Positions 41,964-51,589 of a stretch of DNA of 64,000 bases are shown one piece after another (position 1 is the first letter of the stretch; each line of letters begins with the position of its first letter). Source of the DNA: Shinella kummerowiae (GTDB lineage: Bacteria > Pseudomonadota > Alphaproteobacteria > Rhizobiales > Rhizobiaceae); assembly GCF_009827055.1 (NCBI RefSeq), contig NZ_WUMK01000001.1:310001-374000 (forward strand). The letters are read 5' to 3'. The position numbers and the translations under genes are program-made. Under the pieces are notes generated by a model, which did not search any database, was not told where the DNA came from, and saw only the letters and a program-made list of their open reading frames with translations.

Positions 41964-43192
41964 ACGCCATGACGAAATCCGCCGCTGAGCTGCGCCGCGC
42001 CGCCCGTGACCATATCCTCGCACCACGCCTGGAAACGCCGTTTCACGACCGACTGATGGCACTCAGTGAAGTCAACGACTGGTACAATTGGGCCGGCTAC
42101 AAGGCGCCCCACTCGCTGTTCGACAGCGAGCTCGAATATTTCGCCATCCGCTCCACCGCCGCGCTCTTCGACATCTCGCCGATGGTGAAGTACCGCATCG
42201 CCGGCCCGGATGCCGAGCGCTACCTCAACCGCCTGACGCTGCGCGACGTCATGAAGCTGGGCGTCAATCGCGTTCATTACACCGCCTGGTGCGACGACCA
42301 TGGCCATGTGCTGGACGACGGTACGCTCTTCCGCCTCGGCGCACAGGAATTCCGCCTCTGCTGCCAGGAACGGCACCTCCCCTGGCTGCTCGACAGCGCC
42401 TTCGGCTTCACTGTCGATATCCGCGAGGAAACGGAGGAAATAGCAGGCCTCGCCTTGCAGGGGCCGACCAGCTACGCCGTGCTGCGCGATGCGGGCTTTG
42501 CGGATGTCGAAAAGCTGAAACCCTTCGATATCGCCGCCTTCCCGCATGAGGGCAGTGACGTGACGATCTCACGAACCGGATTCACCGGCGACCTCGGCTA
42601 CGAACTCTTCGTGCAACGCGCCAAGGCGCTCTCGCTGTGGGATCGCTTGTGGGCCGCCGGGCAGCCGCACGCCATCCGCGCCATCGGCTATGGCGCGTTG
42701 AACCAGACACGCATCGAAGCCGGCTTCATCGTCGCCAATGCGGATTTCGTCACGGCCGAAGGCTCGCTGCGTGCCCTCCGCGTGCGCATGCCGGACGAAA
42801 TCGGCCTCGACTGGCTGGTCGATCCGGACAAGCCCAACTTCAACGGGCGCAGGGCGATCCTTGATGCGCGGCGGAATCAAACTCTCAAGCACATCCTCGT
42901 CGGCCTTGAAATCGAAGGAAATATTCCCGCCGAGCATGCCATCGTCTACCATCGAAAAAAGCACGAGGCGGGGCTCGTCACCGCCGCGATCTGGTCGCCG
43001 ACGGCCAAGCGCAACATCGCCATCGCCAGCCTCGAACGGCCCTATGGATCGAAGTTCACCGATGACCTCTGGGTGGAGATTTACGCGATGCGCGAGCTGA
43101 AATACCAGAAGATGATGAAGCGCGCGAAGATCGTGCCGCGGCCCTTCGTCAAGCTCGCACGCCGCACGGCGACACCGCCCGGCCTGACGTAA
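41960..43192 (+). CDS. GcvT-like aminomethyltransferase-family protein
   Basis: A 410-aa folate-binding protein of the glycine cleavage T-protein family, as used by demethylases that hand a methylene group to tetrahydrofolate (dimethylglycine, DMSP and O-demethylases). N-domain features are ALFDISPMVKYRIAGPDAERYLN and LALQGPTSYAVL; the core block is ISRTGFTGDLGYELFV; the C-terminal barrel includes NIAIASLERPYGSKF. Relative to GcvT there is a roughly 30-residue N-terminal extension (FHDRLMALSEVNDWYNWAGY). It is coupled to the FAD gene upstream. Capture of C1 units from N-methyl groups fits the cluster. Confidence 0.87.
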   Translation: MNAMTKSAAELRRAARDHILAPRLETPFHDRLMALSEVNDWYNWAGYKAPHSLFDSELEYFAIRSTAALFDISPMVKYRIAGPDAERYLNRLTLRDVMKLGVNRVHYTAWCDDHGHVLDDGTLFRLGAQEFRLCCQERHLPWLLDSAFGFTVDIREETEEIAGLALQGPTSYAVLRDAGFADVEKLKPFDIAAFPHEGSDVTISRTGFTGDLGYELFVQRAKALSLWDRLWAAGQPHAIRAIGYGALNQTRIEAGFIVANADFVTAEGSLRALRVRMPDEIGLDWLVDPDKPNFNGRRAILDARRNQTLKHILVGLEIEGNIPAEHAIVYHRKKHEAGLVTAAIWSPTAKRNIAIASLERPYGSKFTDDLWVEIYAMRELKYQKMMKRAKIVPRPFVKLARRTATPPGLT

Positions 43193-43193
43193 C

Positions 43194-43442
43194 ATGGACG
43201 AGGAAACCCGCCGCAACTGGGAGATCATTGCCCTGCCGCCCGGCGCCGAATGGTCCGGGCGCGCGCGCTATGCGGCAGCCATGTATTTCTGCCAGCGCGG
43301 CGAGATGGCGCCGGACGTACTGGAGATCTACCGCATCTGTTCGCGGCTTGATGCGGAAGATCCTGTCTCCGTGCTGAAGCGCTGGAAGCTCGGTGAAGAG
43401 TGGATCCTGCGCCTGAATGCCTTCCGCGGCGGATCAGGTTGA
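43194..43442 (+). CDS. Conserved hypothetical 82-aa protein, end of the oxidoreductase operon
   Basis: An acidic, aromatic-rich 82-aa protein beginning MDEETRRNWEIIALPPG. It is predicted helical with no membrane segment, and I do not recognise it. It starts 1 base after the GcvT-like stop, within the coupled operon, so it is likely expressed in fixed ratio with the oxidoreductases and may be a small subunit or chaperone. Its last 9 bases overlap the end of the convergent AcrR-like gene. Confidence 0.65.
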   Translation: MDEETRRNWEIIALPPGAEWSGRARYAAAMYFCQRGEMAPDVLEIYRICSRLDAEDPVSVLKRWKLGEEWILRLNAFRGGSG

Positions 43443-44057
43443 TGGCGCGTGCGACCCATAGGTGGCGAACAGGCGACGCAAGGCGTCCTTGCCTTCGCTG
43501 GCGATATCGAACCGGCGGCCGAACAGCAGCCATTCCGCGCACAACCCCTTGATAACCCAACGCAGCATCGAGGCGGCCGACCGCGGCGTCCATGCGCCGC
43601 CGAGCTTGCCCTGCCCCTGCGCCTTCGCGAAGGCTGCTTCCAGCGCCTGCATATGTTCGTCGTCGAGGTCGTTCTGGCGCTCGGAGATGGCAGCAAACTC
43701 ACCGGTATTGTCGCAGCGCAGAAGGATTGAGAGGATGCGCTGGCGGTGTTCGTCCGTCGCAAGCATGTCGAGCCATTCCCGGCCCACACGTTCGAGCACG
43801 CCGAAAACGTCGGCATTCTCGGCTTCCAGCTCGCGGGCAATCAGCTCTTCCTGCGGCATGGGCAGCGAATTGTAGAGTTCCAGCACCAGATCCGCCCGGT
43901 TGGCGAAGTGCCAGTAGATGGCGCCGCGGGTAACCCCCGCGGCGCGCGCCACATCCTCCATCGAGGCATGGGCGACACCCTTTTCGTAGAAGACCCGCTC
44001 GGCCGCCAGCAGGATCTGCTGGCGGGTTTCCTTGGCCTCTGCCTTGGTCCGGCGCAT
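43434..44057 (-). CDS. AcrR-like TetR-family repressor of the second RND pump
   Basis: A 207-aa TetR protein with an N-terminal helix-turn-helix (KETRQQILLAAERVF, MEDVARAAGVTRGAIYWHF). The GVTRGAIYWHF block and the TetR_C_2-type ligand domain are those of AcrR/TtgR multidrug pump repressors. It starts 5 bases after the RND transporter stop, making it the third gene of the pump operon. That is an unusual order, since most such repressors are divergent. A TACA/TGTA palindrome upstream of the adaptor gene is the likely binding site. Confidence 0.92.
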   Translation of the reverse strand: MRRTKAEAKETRQQILLAAERVFYEKGVAHASMEDVARAAGVTRGAIYWHFANRADLVLELYNSLPMPQEELIARELEAENADVFGVLERVGREWLDMLATDEHRQRILSILLRCDNTGEFAAISERQNDLDDEHMQALEAAFAKAQGQGKLGGAWTPRSAASMLRWVIKGLCAEWLLFGRRFDIASEGKDALRRLFATYGSHAPST

Positions 44058-44062
44058 GGCGG

Positions 44063-47000
44063 CTACTCCGCCGGGCTTGCCGCCGGAGCCGGCTCCTCTT
44101 TCTTTTTCCCGTAGCCGAACAGCTTCATCACGAAGACGAAGAAGACCGGAACGAAGAAGATGGCGAGCACGGTGGCGGTGATCATGCCGCCCATCACGCC
44201 AGTACCGATGGCGCGCTGGCTGCCCGAGCTTGCACCCGTCGCGATCGCGAGCGGCAGAACGCCGAGCGTGAAGGCGAGCGAGGTCATCAGGATCGGCCGG
44301 AAGCGCAGGTGGCAGGCCTCGATCGTCGCCTCCATCAGCGACTTGCCGTCTTCCATCAGTTCCTTGGCGAACTCGATGATCAGGATCGCGTTCTTCGCCG
44401 ACAGGCCGATGATCGCGATCAGGCCCACCTTGAAGTACACGTCGTTCGACATGTCGCGCATCGTCACCGCAAGCACGGCACCGATGACGCCGAGCGGCAC
44501 GACGAGGATGACGGCGAACGGGATCGACCAGCTTTCATAGAGTGCTGCAAGGCACAGAAACACCAGGAGGATCGAAAGGCCGACCAGGATCGGCGCCTGC
44601 GAACCGGACTGGATTTCCTGCAACGACTGGCCGGTCCACTCATAGCCGAAGCCCGGCGGCAGCTGGGCGGCCAACCGCTGCATCTCGGCAATCGCATCAC
44701 CGGATGAGAAGCCCGGCTTCGTATCGCCGCTGAAGCGAACGGACGGATAGCCGTTGTAGCCAACCGTCTGGGTCGGCGCCATCGTCCATTCCGCGGTTGC
44801 AAAGGCCGAGATCGGCACCATGCCACCGTTCGAGTTACGCACATTGAGGTTCAGCAGATCAGCCACCTGCATGCGTTCGTTCTGGTCCGCCTGGACCGTC
44901 ACGCGCTGCATGCGCCCGGCATTCGGGAAGTCGTTGACATAGGTCGAGCCGAGATTGGTCGAGATGGTCGAGTTGATATCGGCAAAGGTCACGCCGAAGG
45001 TGTTGGCCTTCTCGCGGTCGATGAGAACATTGACCTGCGCCGCATCCGGCATGCCTTCGACGCGCACGCCCGCCACGACGCTGCTCTGGGCCGCGAGGCC
45101 GAGAAGCTGGCCGCTTGCGGCCGAAAGCGCCTGCTGGCCGAGGCCGGCGCGATCCTGCAGACGGAACGAAAAACCGCCCGTCGTGCCGAGACCCTGGATC
45201 GGCGGCGGCGACAGCGCGAAGCTGATCGCATCCTTGATCTGGCTCATCGCCATGCTGGCGCGCCCGGCAATCGCCTGCGCCGAGTTTTCCGGCCCGCGCT
45301 CGCTCCAGTCCTTCAGTGTCACGAAGGCAAGACCGGCGTTCTGGCCCGAACCGAAGAACGAGAAGCCGTTGATGCCGACGATCGTCTCCACGGCCGGTTC
45401 CTGGCCGAAGATGTGCTCGACCTGTGACAGCACCTCGTCCGTACGGTGACCCGTTGCCTCGGAGGGAAGCTGCATCATGACGATGGCGAAGCCCTGGTCT
45501 TCGTCCGGCAGGAACGAGGACGGCAGTTTCATGAACAGGTAGCCGAGGCCGACGAGGATGGCGAGGTAGATCACCATGACCCGGCCGGCGCGTCGGATCA
45601 GCCAGTCGACGCTGCCGCTATACTTCTTCGACGTCTTGTCGAAGCCGCGGTTGAACCAGCCGAAAAAGCCACGCTTGACGTGATGGTGCCCCTTGGGAAC
45701 CTGCTTCAGGAAGCTGCCGGCAAGCGCTGGCGTCAGCGACAGCGCCAGGAAGGCCGAGAACAGGATCGAGACGACCATCGTCAGCGAGAACTGCTGGTAG
45801 ATGACGCCGACGGCACCCGGGAAGAAGCCCATCGGGATGAACACCGAGGCAAGCACCAGCGTGATGCCGATGACGGCACCGGTGATCTGCTTCATCGCCT
45901 TGCGGGTCGCTTCCTTAGGAGGCAGGCCCTCTTCCGACATGATGCGCTCGACGTTCTCCACGACGATGATCGCATCGTCGACGAGAATGCCGATGGCGAG
46001 AACCATGGCGAACATGGTCAGCACGTTGATCGAGAAGCCCATGGCTAGCATGACGGCACAGGTGCCGAGAAGGGCAACGGGAACGACGAGCGTCGGGATG
46101 ATCGTGTAGCGGATGTTCTGCAGGAACAGGAACATCACGAGGAACACGAGGCCGACGGCTTCGAGCAGCGTGTGCAGAACCTTCTCGATCGACACCTTGA
46201 CGAAGGGCGAGGTGTCATAGGGCGTCGAATATTCGAGGCCTGGCGGGAAGAACTTCGACAGTTCCTCCATGCGCGCCTTGATCGCCTCGGACGTCGCCAT
46301 GGCGTTGCCGGTCGGCGAAAGCTGCACGGCAACGGCGGCCGAAGGCTGGCCGTTGAGGCGCGTCGAGAACGAATAGCTCTCGCCGCCCACCTCGACGCGG
46401 GCAACGTCACGCAGCCGCACGGCCGAGCCGTCCGCATTGGCCCGCAGCACGATGGCGCCGAACTCTTCCGGCGTTGTCAGCTGGCCCTTGATGTTGACGG
46501 GAGCCGCGATCTGCTGGGTGATCGGGTTCGGCTGTGCGCCGATGCTGCCGGCAGCGATCTGGGCATTCTGGGCCTGGATGGCGGCATTGACGTCCGCAGC
46601 CGTCAGGTTGAGGCCGAGCATCTTGTCCGGATCGAGCCAGATGCGCATGGAACGCTGCGTGGCGAACAGCTGCGCACGGCCGACGCCCGGCACGCGCTGA
46701 ACTTCACTGAGGATGTTGCGGTTGACATAGTCGCCGAGGCTGATGGCGTCCATCGAGCCGTCGGTGGAGGTCAGTGCCACGATCAGCAGGAAGCCGGAAC
46801 CGGCCTCTTCGACCGTCACACCCTGGCGACGCACCGCATCGGGAAGACGCGGCTCGACGCGGCTGACGCGGTTCTGCACGTCGACCGACGCCTGGCTCGG
46901 ATCGGTGCCGGGCGCGAAGGTGATGTTGATCTGCGCGGACCCTGCGGCATCCGAGGTCGACTCGAAATACAGCATGCCCTCGACACCGTTCAGCTCATCT

Positions 47001-47197
47001 TCGATGAGCTTGGTGACGCTCTGATAGGTGTCCTGCGAGGATGCACCGGAATAGGAGGTCGACACCGTGATTTGCGGCGGCGCGACGTCCGGGTACTGGG
47101 CAATCGGCAGAAGCGGAATGGCGATGGCGCCGGCGATCATGATGAAGATCGCGACCACCCAGGCGAAAATCGGCCTGTCGATGAAAAAACTGGGCAT
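44063..47197 (-). CDS. RND multidrug efflux transporter (second locus, AcrB-like)
   Basis: An inner-membrane proton antiporter of the HAE1 family, 1044 aa, close to AcrB in length. The start MPSFFIDRPIFAWV is typical, and the proton-relay aspartates fall at the AcrB positions, D407-D408 in GILVDDAIIVVENV. The periplasmic regions include GVEGMLYFEST and GFGYEWTGQSLQE. A cytosolic His/Gly-containing linker (KGHHHVKRGFFGWF) joins the two halves. It begins 11 bases after the adaptor gene. Its family commonly exports lipophilic drugs or plant phenolics; the actual substrate is unknown. Confidence 0.95.
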   Translation of the reverse strand: MPSFFIDRPIFAWVVAIFIMIAGAIAIPLLPIAQYPDVAPPQITVSTSYSGASSQDTYQSVTKLIEDELNGVEGMLYFESTSDAAGSAQINITFAPGTDPSQASVDVQNRVSRVEPRLPDAVRRQGVTVEEAGSGFLLIVALTSTDGSMDAISLGDYVNRNILSEVQRVPGVGRAQLFATQRSMRIWLDPDKMLGLNLTAADVNAAIQAQNAQIAAGSIGAQPNPITQQIAAPVNIKGQLTTPEEFGAIVLRANADGSAVRLRDVARVEVGGESYSFSTRLNGQPSAAVAVQLSPTGNAMATSEAIKARMEELSKFFPPGLEYSTPYDTSPFVKVSIEKVLHTLLEAVGLVFLVMFLFLQNIRYTIIPTLVVPVALLGTCAVMLAMGFSINVLTMFAMVLAIGILVDDAIIVVENVERIMSEEGLPPKEATRKAMKQITGAVIGITLVLASVFIPMGFFPGAVGVIYQQFSLTMVVSILFSAFLALSLTPALAGSFLKQVPKGHHHVKRGFFGWFNRGFDKTSKKYSGSVDWLIRRAGRVMVIYLAILVGLGYLFMKLPSSFLPDEDQGFAIVMMQLPSEATGHRTDEVLSQVEHIFGQEPAVETIVGINGFSFFGSGQNAGLAFVTLKDWSERGPENSAQAIAGRASMAMSQIKDAISFALSPPPIQGLGTTGGFSFRLQDRAGLGQQALSAASGQLLGLAAQSSVVAGVRVEGMPDAAQVNVLIDREKANTFGVTFADINSTISTNLGSTYVNDFPNAGRMQRVTVQADQNERMQVADLLNLNVRNSNGGMVPISAFATAEWTMAPTQTVGYNGYPSVRFSGDTKPGFSSGDAIAEMQRLAAQLPPGFGYEWTGQSLQEIQSGSQAPILVGLSILLVFLCLAALYESWSIPFAVILVVPLGVIGAVLAVTMRDMSNDVYFKVGLIAIIGLSAKNAILIIEFAKELMEDGKSLMEATIEACHLRFRPILMTSLAFTLGVLPLAIATGASSGSQRAIGTGVMGGMITATVLAIFFVPVFFVFVMKLFGYGKKKEEPAPAASPAE

Positions 47198-47208
47198 CGT
47201 TCAGATCC

Positions 47209-48480
47209 TTACTTCGCCTGTTCGGTCTGTTCGGTGTTCGCAGCACCCTCGCCGCCCGCTGCCTTGTCGGCCTCACCGGTCTTGGCAGCACCTTCACCGC
47301 CTTCGGTCTTACCCGCCTCGCCCTCGGCAGCCTTGGCCACCGCGTTCGGGTCCCACTCGGCCGGCACGACTTCACCGCCCGGCTGAACCTTCTGGAAGCC
47401 TTCGACGATGATCTTCTCGCCGTCCTTCAGGCCGTCCGTAATGACCCAGCGCGTGCCGGCCGCACGACCGACGCGAACGTTGCGGGTGCCGGCCTTGTTG
47501 TCGGCGGAAACCACGTAGACCAGCGCGCTGCCCGAAGCGTCACGCTGAACGGCCTGCTGCGGCACGAGCACCGCGTTCCGTTCCAGGCCCTGCACGATCT
47601 GCACGCGCACATACATGCCCGGCAGGAGATCGCCGTCCGGGTTCGGGAACTCGCCGCGCAGCGTCACCTGGCCAGTCGTCTCGTCGACGGCGGCTTCGGA
47701 GAACAACAGCTTGCCCGGATGCGGGTACTCCGAACCGTCGTCGAGCATCAGCTTGACGTCGGCGGAGTTGTTCTCGGCCATCAGGTCGCCGTCCTCGAGC
47801 GCCTTGCGCAGGCGCATCAGGTCGGTCGCCGACTGAGTGAAGTCGGCATAGACCGGATCGAGCTGCTGGATCGTCGCAAGGTTTTCCGTGCCATTGGCCG
47901 AAACCAGCGCGCCTTCGGTGATGAGCGCGCGGCCGATGCGACCGCTGATCGGCGCCTTCACGTCGGTATATTCCAGATTGAGCTTGGCGGTCGCAAGGCT
48001 GGCCTCGGCGATCGCGACATCGGCATCGGCCTGCGCGAGCTGGGCGACGGCATCGTCATAGGCCTGTGCAGACGCGACGTTCGACTTGCGCAGCTGTTCC
48101 TGACGGTCAGCGGTGGTGCGTGCTTGGGCCTGCACGGCCTTGGCGCGGCGCAACGTCGCCTCGGCGCTCGTGACCTGCACCTGGAACGAGGCGGGATCGA
48201 TGCGATAGAGCACGTCGCCTTCCTTGACTTGCGAGCCCTGCTCGAAGATGCGCTCGATGATGATGCCGGTCGCCCGCGGACGGACTTCGGCGGTGCGGGT
48301 CGCAGCAATGCGGCCCGGCAGGTCGTTGGTGATCGGCACGTCCTCGGCCTTCACGGTCGTGACGGACACTTGCGGCGGCGGAAATGCAAAGCCCGCCTGC
48401 TGCGTCTGCTCATCCTGGCAGCCAGCGAGAATCAAAAGGGCGCCAAAGGTCGCAATCGAAATCGGTCTCGTAAAACGCAT
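47209..48480 (-). CDS. RND efflux adaptor lipoprotein (second locus, AcrA-like)
   Basis: A 423-aa periplasmic adaptor. The start ATG 48480 is preceded by GGAAGAACCC. The N-terminus is a lipoprotein signal with the lipobox LAGC at about residues 18-21. Then come the lipoyl half-motif EGDVLYRIDPASF, a coiled-coil hairpin (about 95-160), barrel (AELVSANGTENLATIQQLDPVYADF-like region) and membrane-proximal domains. The last 35 or so residues are a low-complexity Gly/Ala/Glu/Thr/Lys tail with imperfect repeats (GEAGKTEGGEGAAKTGE...), which is not usual for AcrA. It is the first gene of the adaptor-transporter-repressor operon. Confidence 0.93.
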   Translation of the reverse strand: MRFTRPISIATFGALLILAGCQDEQTQQAGFAFPPPQVSVTTVKAEDVPITNDLPGRIAATRTAEVRPRATGIIIERIFEQGSQVKEGDVLYRIDPASFQVQVTSAEATLRRAKAVQAQARTTADRQEQLRKSNVASAQAYDDAVAQLAQADADVAIAEASLATAKLNLEYTDVKAPISGRIGRALITEGALVSANGTENLATIQQLDPVYADFTQSATDLMRLRKALEDGDLMAENNSADVKLMLDDGSEYPHPGKLLFSEAAVDETTGQVTLRGEFPNPDGDLLPGMYVRVQIVQGLERNAVLVPQQAVQRDASGSALVYVVSADNKAGTRNVRVGRAAGTRWVITDGLKDGEKIIVEGFQKVQPGGEVVPAEWDPNAVAKAAEGEAGKTEGGEGAAKTGEADKAAGGEGAANTEQTEQAK

Positions 48481-48566
48481 GGGTTCTTCCATAGGCAATG
48501 CCGGCCGGAATGGCGGCAGGGTGCAAAAAACGAGTCGATGCGGTGATCGAAAGACCACCGCATCGC

Positions 48567-48590
48567 AACATACAAACAAGGCTGTATGTT
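48567..48590. promoter_or_regulatory. AcrR-type operator upstream of the second RND pump
   Basis: AACATACA-N8-TGTATGTT is a perfect 8-bp inverted repeat resembling the TACATACA/TGTATGTA sites of AcrR and TtgR. On the minus strand it overlaps the -10 position of a promoter whose -35 is TTGTCA (48617-48612 region). Repression by the operon's own TetR gene product is the simple reading. Confidence 0.75.
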
Positions 48591-48660
48591 AGTTTCTGAC
48601 GTTTGACAACCGTAGACGACAGTTCGATTTGTCGCAATCACGGACTTGTTATGAGGGGCC

Positions 48661-49662
<1,002 letters not shown>

Positions 49663-49673
49663 CTGATTTCCCC

Positions 49674-50738
49674 TTAAAGCTTGACCGTTTGACCGGTTCT
49701 GACACTTTCATCGGCCGCGAGGCAGATCCTCAGCGACTGCACCGCATCGTCCATATGCCGCGTGAGGTCGATATCCTCGCGGATGGCTTTCAGCACGAAG
49801 GCCTGTTCGCGGTCGCAAAGCTCCTGATGGCCGGGTTCGCCCGCCATTTTCAGGTCCTCGTCCGCGGACAGGAACTTGCCGTCCGGCCCCGTCGCCGCGT
49901 TGTGCACGCGAATGACCGCCGTCTTGGTGTGCGTGTCGATATCGTCCGACTTGGCATTCGGATCCATCACGATGGAAACCGAGCCGTTCGGCGACATGAC
50001 GTCCTTCACGAAGAAGGCCGTTTCGGAGATCATCGGTCCCCAGCCCGCCTCGTACCAGCCGAGCGAACCGTCGTCGAACAGCACCTGGAGATGGCCGTAA
50101 TTGTACATGTCCGGCGCGATCTCGTTCGAGAGCCGAAGCCCCATGCCACGCACCTCGACGGGCTTGGCATCGGTGATCTGACACATCACGTCGACATAAT
50201 GCACGCCGCAATCGACGATCGGCGGGGTGGTCTGCATCAGCGCCTTGTGCGTGGCCCAGGTCGGCCCGCTCGACTGCTGGTTCAGGTTCATGCGGAAGAC
50301 GTAAGGACCGCCGAGCTTGCGAGCCTCCTCGATGAGCCGCACCCAGGACGGATGATGGCGCAGGATATAGCCGACGACGAGCTTGCGGCCGTTGGCCTTG
50401 GCGCAGGCCACGACCCGTTCGGCATCCGCCACCGTCGTCGCCAGCGGCTTTTCAAGGAAGACGTGCGCACCGGCTTCCAGTGCCATGATCGCATAGTCGG
50501 CATGGCTGTCCGAATAGGTGCTGATCGAGCAGAGTTCCGGCTTCAGCGCCTTCAGCGCGTCCGGAAAGGACGGATGGATCTCGTAGCCTTCCAGACCGGC
50601 CGGCACCGGAACCTTCGAGCGGTTGACGAGCCCGACGATCTCGAAACCCGGATTTTCGTGGTAGGCGAGCGCATGGCTCCGGCCCATATTGCCGAGACCG
50701 GCCGACATGACGCGGATGGGGGTATTGGCAGAACTCAC
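49674..50738 (-). CDS. Gfo/Idh/MocA-family sugar dehydrogenase
   Basis: A 354-aa NAD(P)-dependent oxidoreductase. The N-terminal Rossmann motif [11 protein letters not shown] (about 12-22) is followed by the family signature EKPLA (near residue 98). The catalytic-type stretch [11 protein letters not shown] has the expected Asp and His. The start is GTG 50738, whose GTGA overlaps the stop of the upstream permease; no upstream in-frame sequence looks coding. Being coupled to a sugar importer implies action on the imported sugar or a derivative. In an amino-sugar context, oxidation of a MurNAc-like or anhydro sugar is possible but unproven. Confidence 0.9.
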   Translation of the reverse strand: MSSANTPIRVMSAGLGNMGRSHALAYHENPGFEIVGLVNRSKVPVPAGLEGYEIHPSFPDALKALKPELCSISTYSDSHADYAIMALEAGAHVFLEKPLATTVADAERVVACAKANGRKLVVGYILRHHPSWVRLIEEARKLGGPYVFRMNLNQQSSGPTWATHKALMQTTPPIVDCGVHYVDVMCQITDAKPVEVRGMGLRLSNEIAPDMYNYGHLQVLFDDGSLGWYEAGWGPMISETAFFVKDVMSPNGSVSIVMDPNAKSDDIDTHTKTAVIRVHNAATGPDGKFLSADEDLKMAGEPGHQELCDREQAFVLKAIREDIDLTRHMDDAVQSLRICLAADESVRTGQTVKL

Positions 50739-51574
50739 TTGACTGCTCCCGAGGTGATGCCGCGGATCAGCTGCCGCGAGAAGATGAAGTACAGGATGAG
50801 CACGGGCAGGATCGCCAGTGACAGGGCGGCAAGCACCGCATTCCAGTTGGTGACGAACTGGCCGATGAAGATCTGCGAGCCGAGCGTCACCGTCTTGGTC
50901 GCCTCGCTCGGCGCCAGGATCAGCGGGAACCACAGGTCGTTCCAGATCGGGATCATGGTGAAGACCGCGACCGTCGCCATGGCCGGCCGCACCAGCGGCA
51001 GCACGAGGCGGAAGAAGATCGAATATTCCGAAAGCCCGTCGATGCGCCCGGCATTCTTGAGGTCGTCGGAGACCGTCCGCATGAATTCCGACAGGATGAA
51101 GACCGCGAGCGGAATGCCCTGCGCCGTGTAGACGAGCACCAGCGCCGTCAGCGTGTTGACGAGGCCCGTCGCCACCATGCCCTGCAGGATCGCCACCGTG
51201 CCGAGACGGATCGGGATCATGATGCCGATGGCAAGGTAGAGGCCCATCAGCGTGTTGCCACGGAACCGGTATTCAGAGAGCGCGAAGGCAGCCATGGCGC
51301 CGAACAGCAGCACCAGCGCGATGGAGACTACCGTGACGATAAAGCTGTTCTGGAAGTAGGTGGCGAAGTCCCCCTGCCCCAGCACTGTATAATAGCCGAC
51401 GAGATCGAAGGTCTTCGGTGTCGGGATCTGCATCGGGTTGCGAAAGATCGCGTTGCGATCCTTCATCGAATTGATGAGCGTCAGGAACACCGGGAAGATC
51501 GAGATCACCGCATAGCTGATCAGCGCCAGGTGGACGAGTGACGTGCGGGTAAGCGAAGCGCGTGCTTTAGACAT
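50735..51574 (-). CDS. CUT1 sugar ABC transporter permease (MalG-like)
   Basis: A 279-aa inner-membrane subunit with six hydrophobic segments. The EAA loop reads NAGRIDGLSEYSIFFRLVLPLVRPAM, typical of carbohydrate importers of the UgpE/MalG branch. It begins 15 bases after the MalF-like gene and overlaps the Gfo/Idh start by 4 bases. Together with the MalF-like partner, the ATPase and the binding protein it forms a complete importer. Its sugar cannot be deduced from this subunit. Confidence 0.92.
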   Translation of the reverse strand: MSKARASLTRTSLVHLALISYAVISIFPVFLTLINSMKDRNAIFRNPMQIPTPKTFDLVGYYTVLGQGDFATYFQNSFIVTVVSIALVLLFGAMAAFALSEYRFRGNTLMGLYLAIGIMIPIRLGTVAILQGMVATGLVNTLTALVLVYTAQGIPLAVFILSEFMRTVSDDLKNAGRIDGLSEYSIFFRLVLPLVRPAMATVAVFTMIPIWNDLWFPLILAPSEATKTVTLGSQIFIGQFVTNWNAVLAALSLAILPVLILYFIFSRQLIRGITSGAVK

Positions 51575-51589
51575 GTCGGCCCCTCCCGA

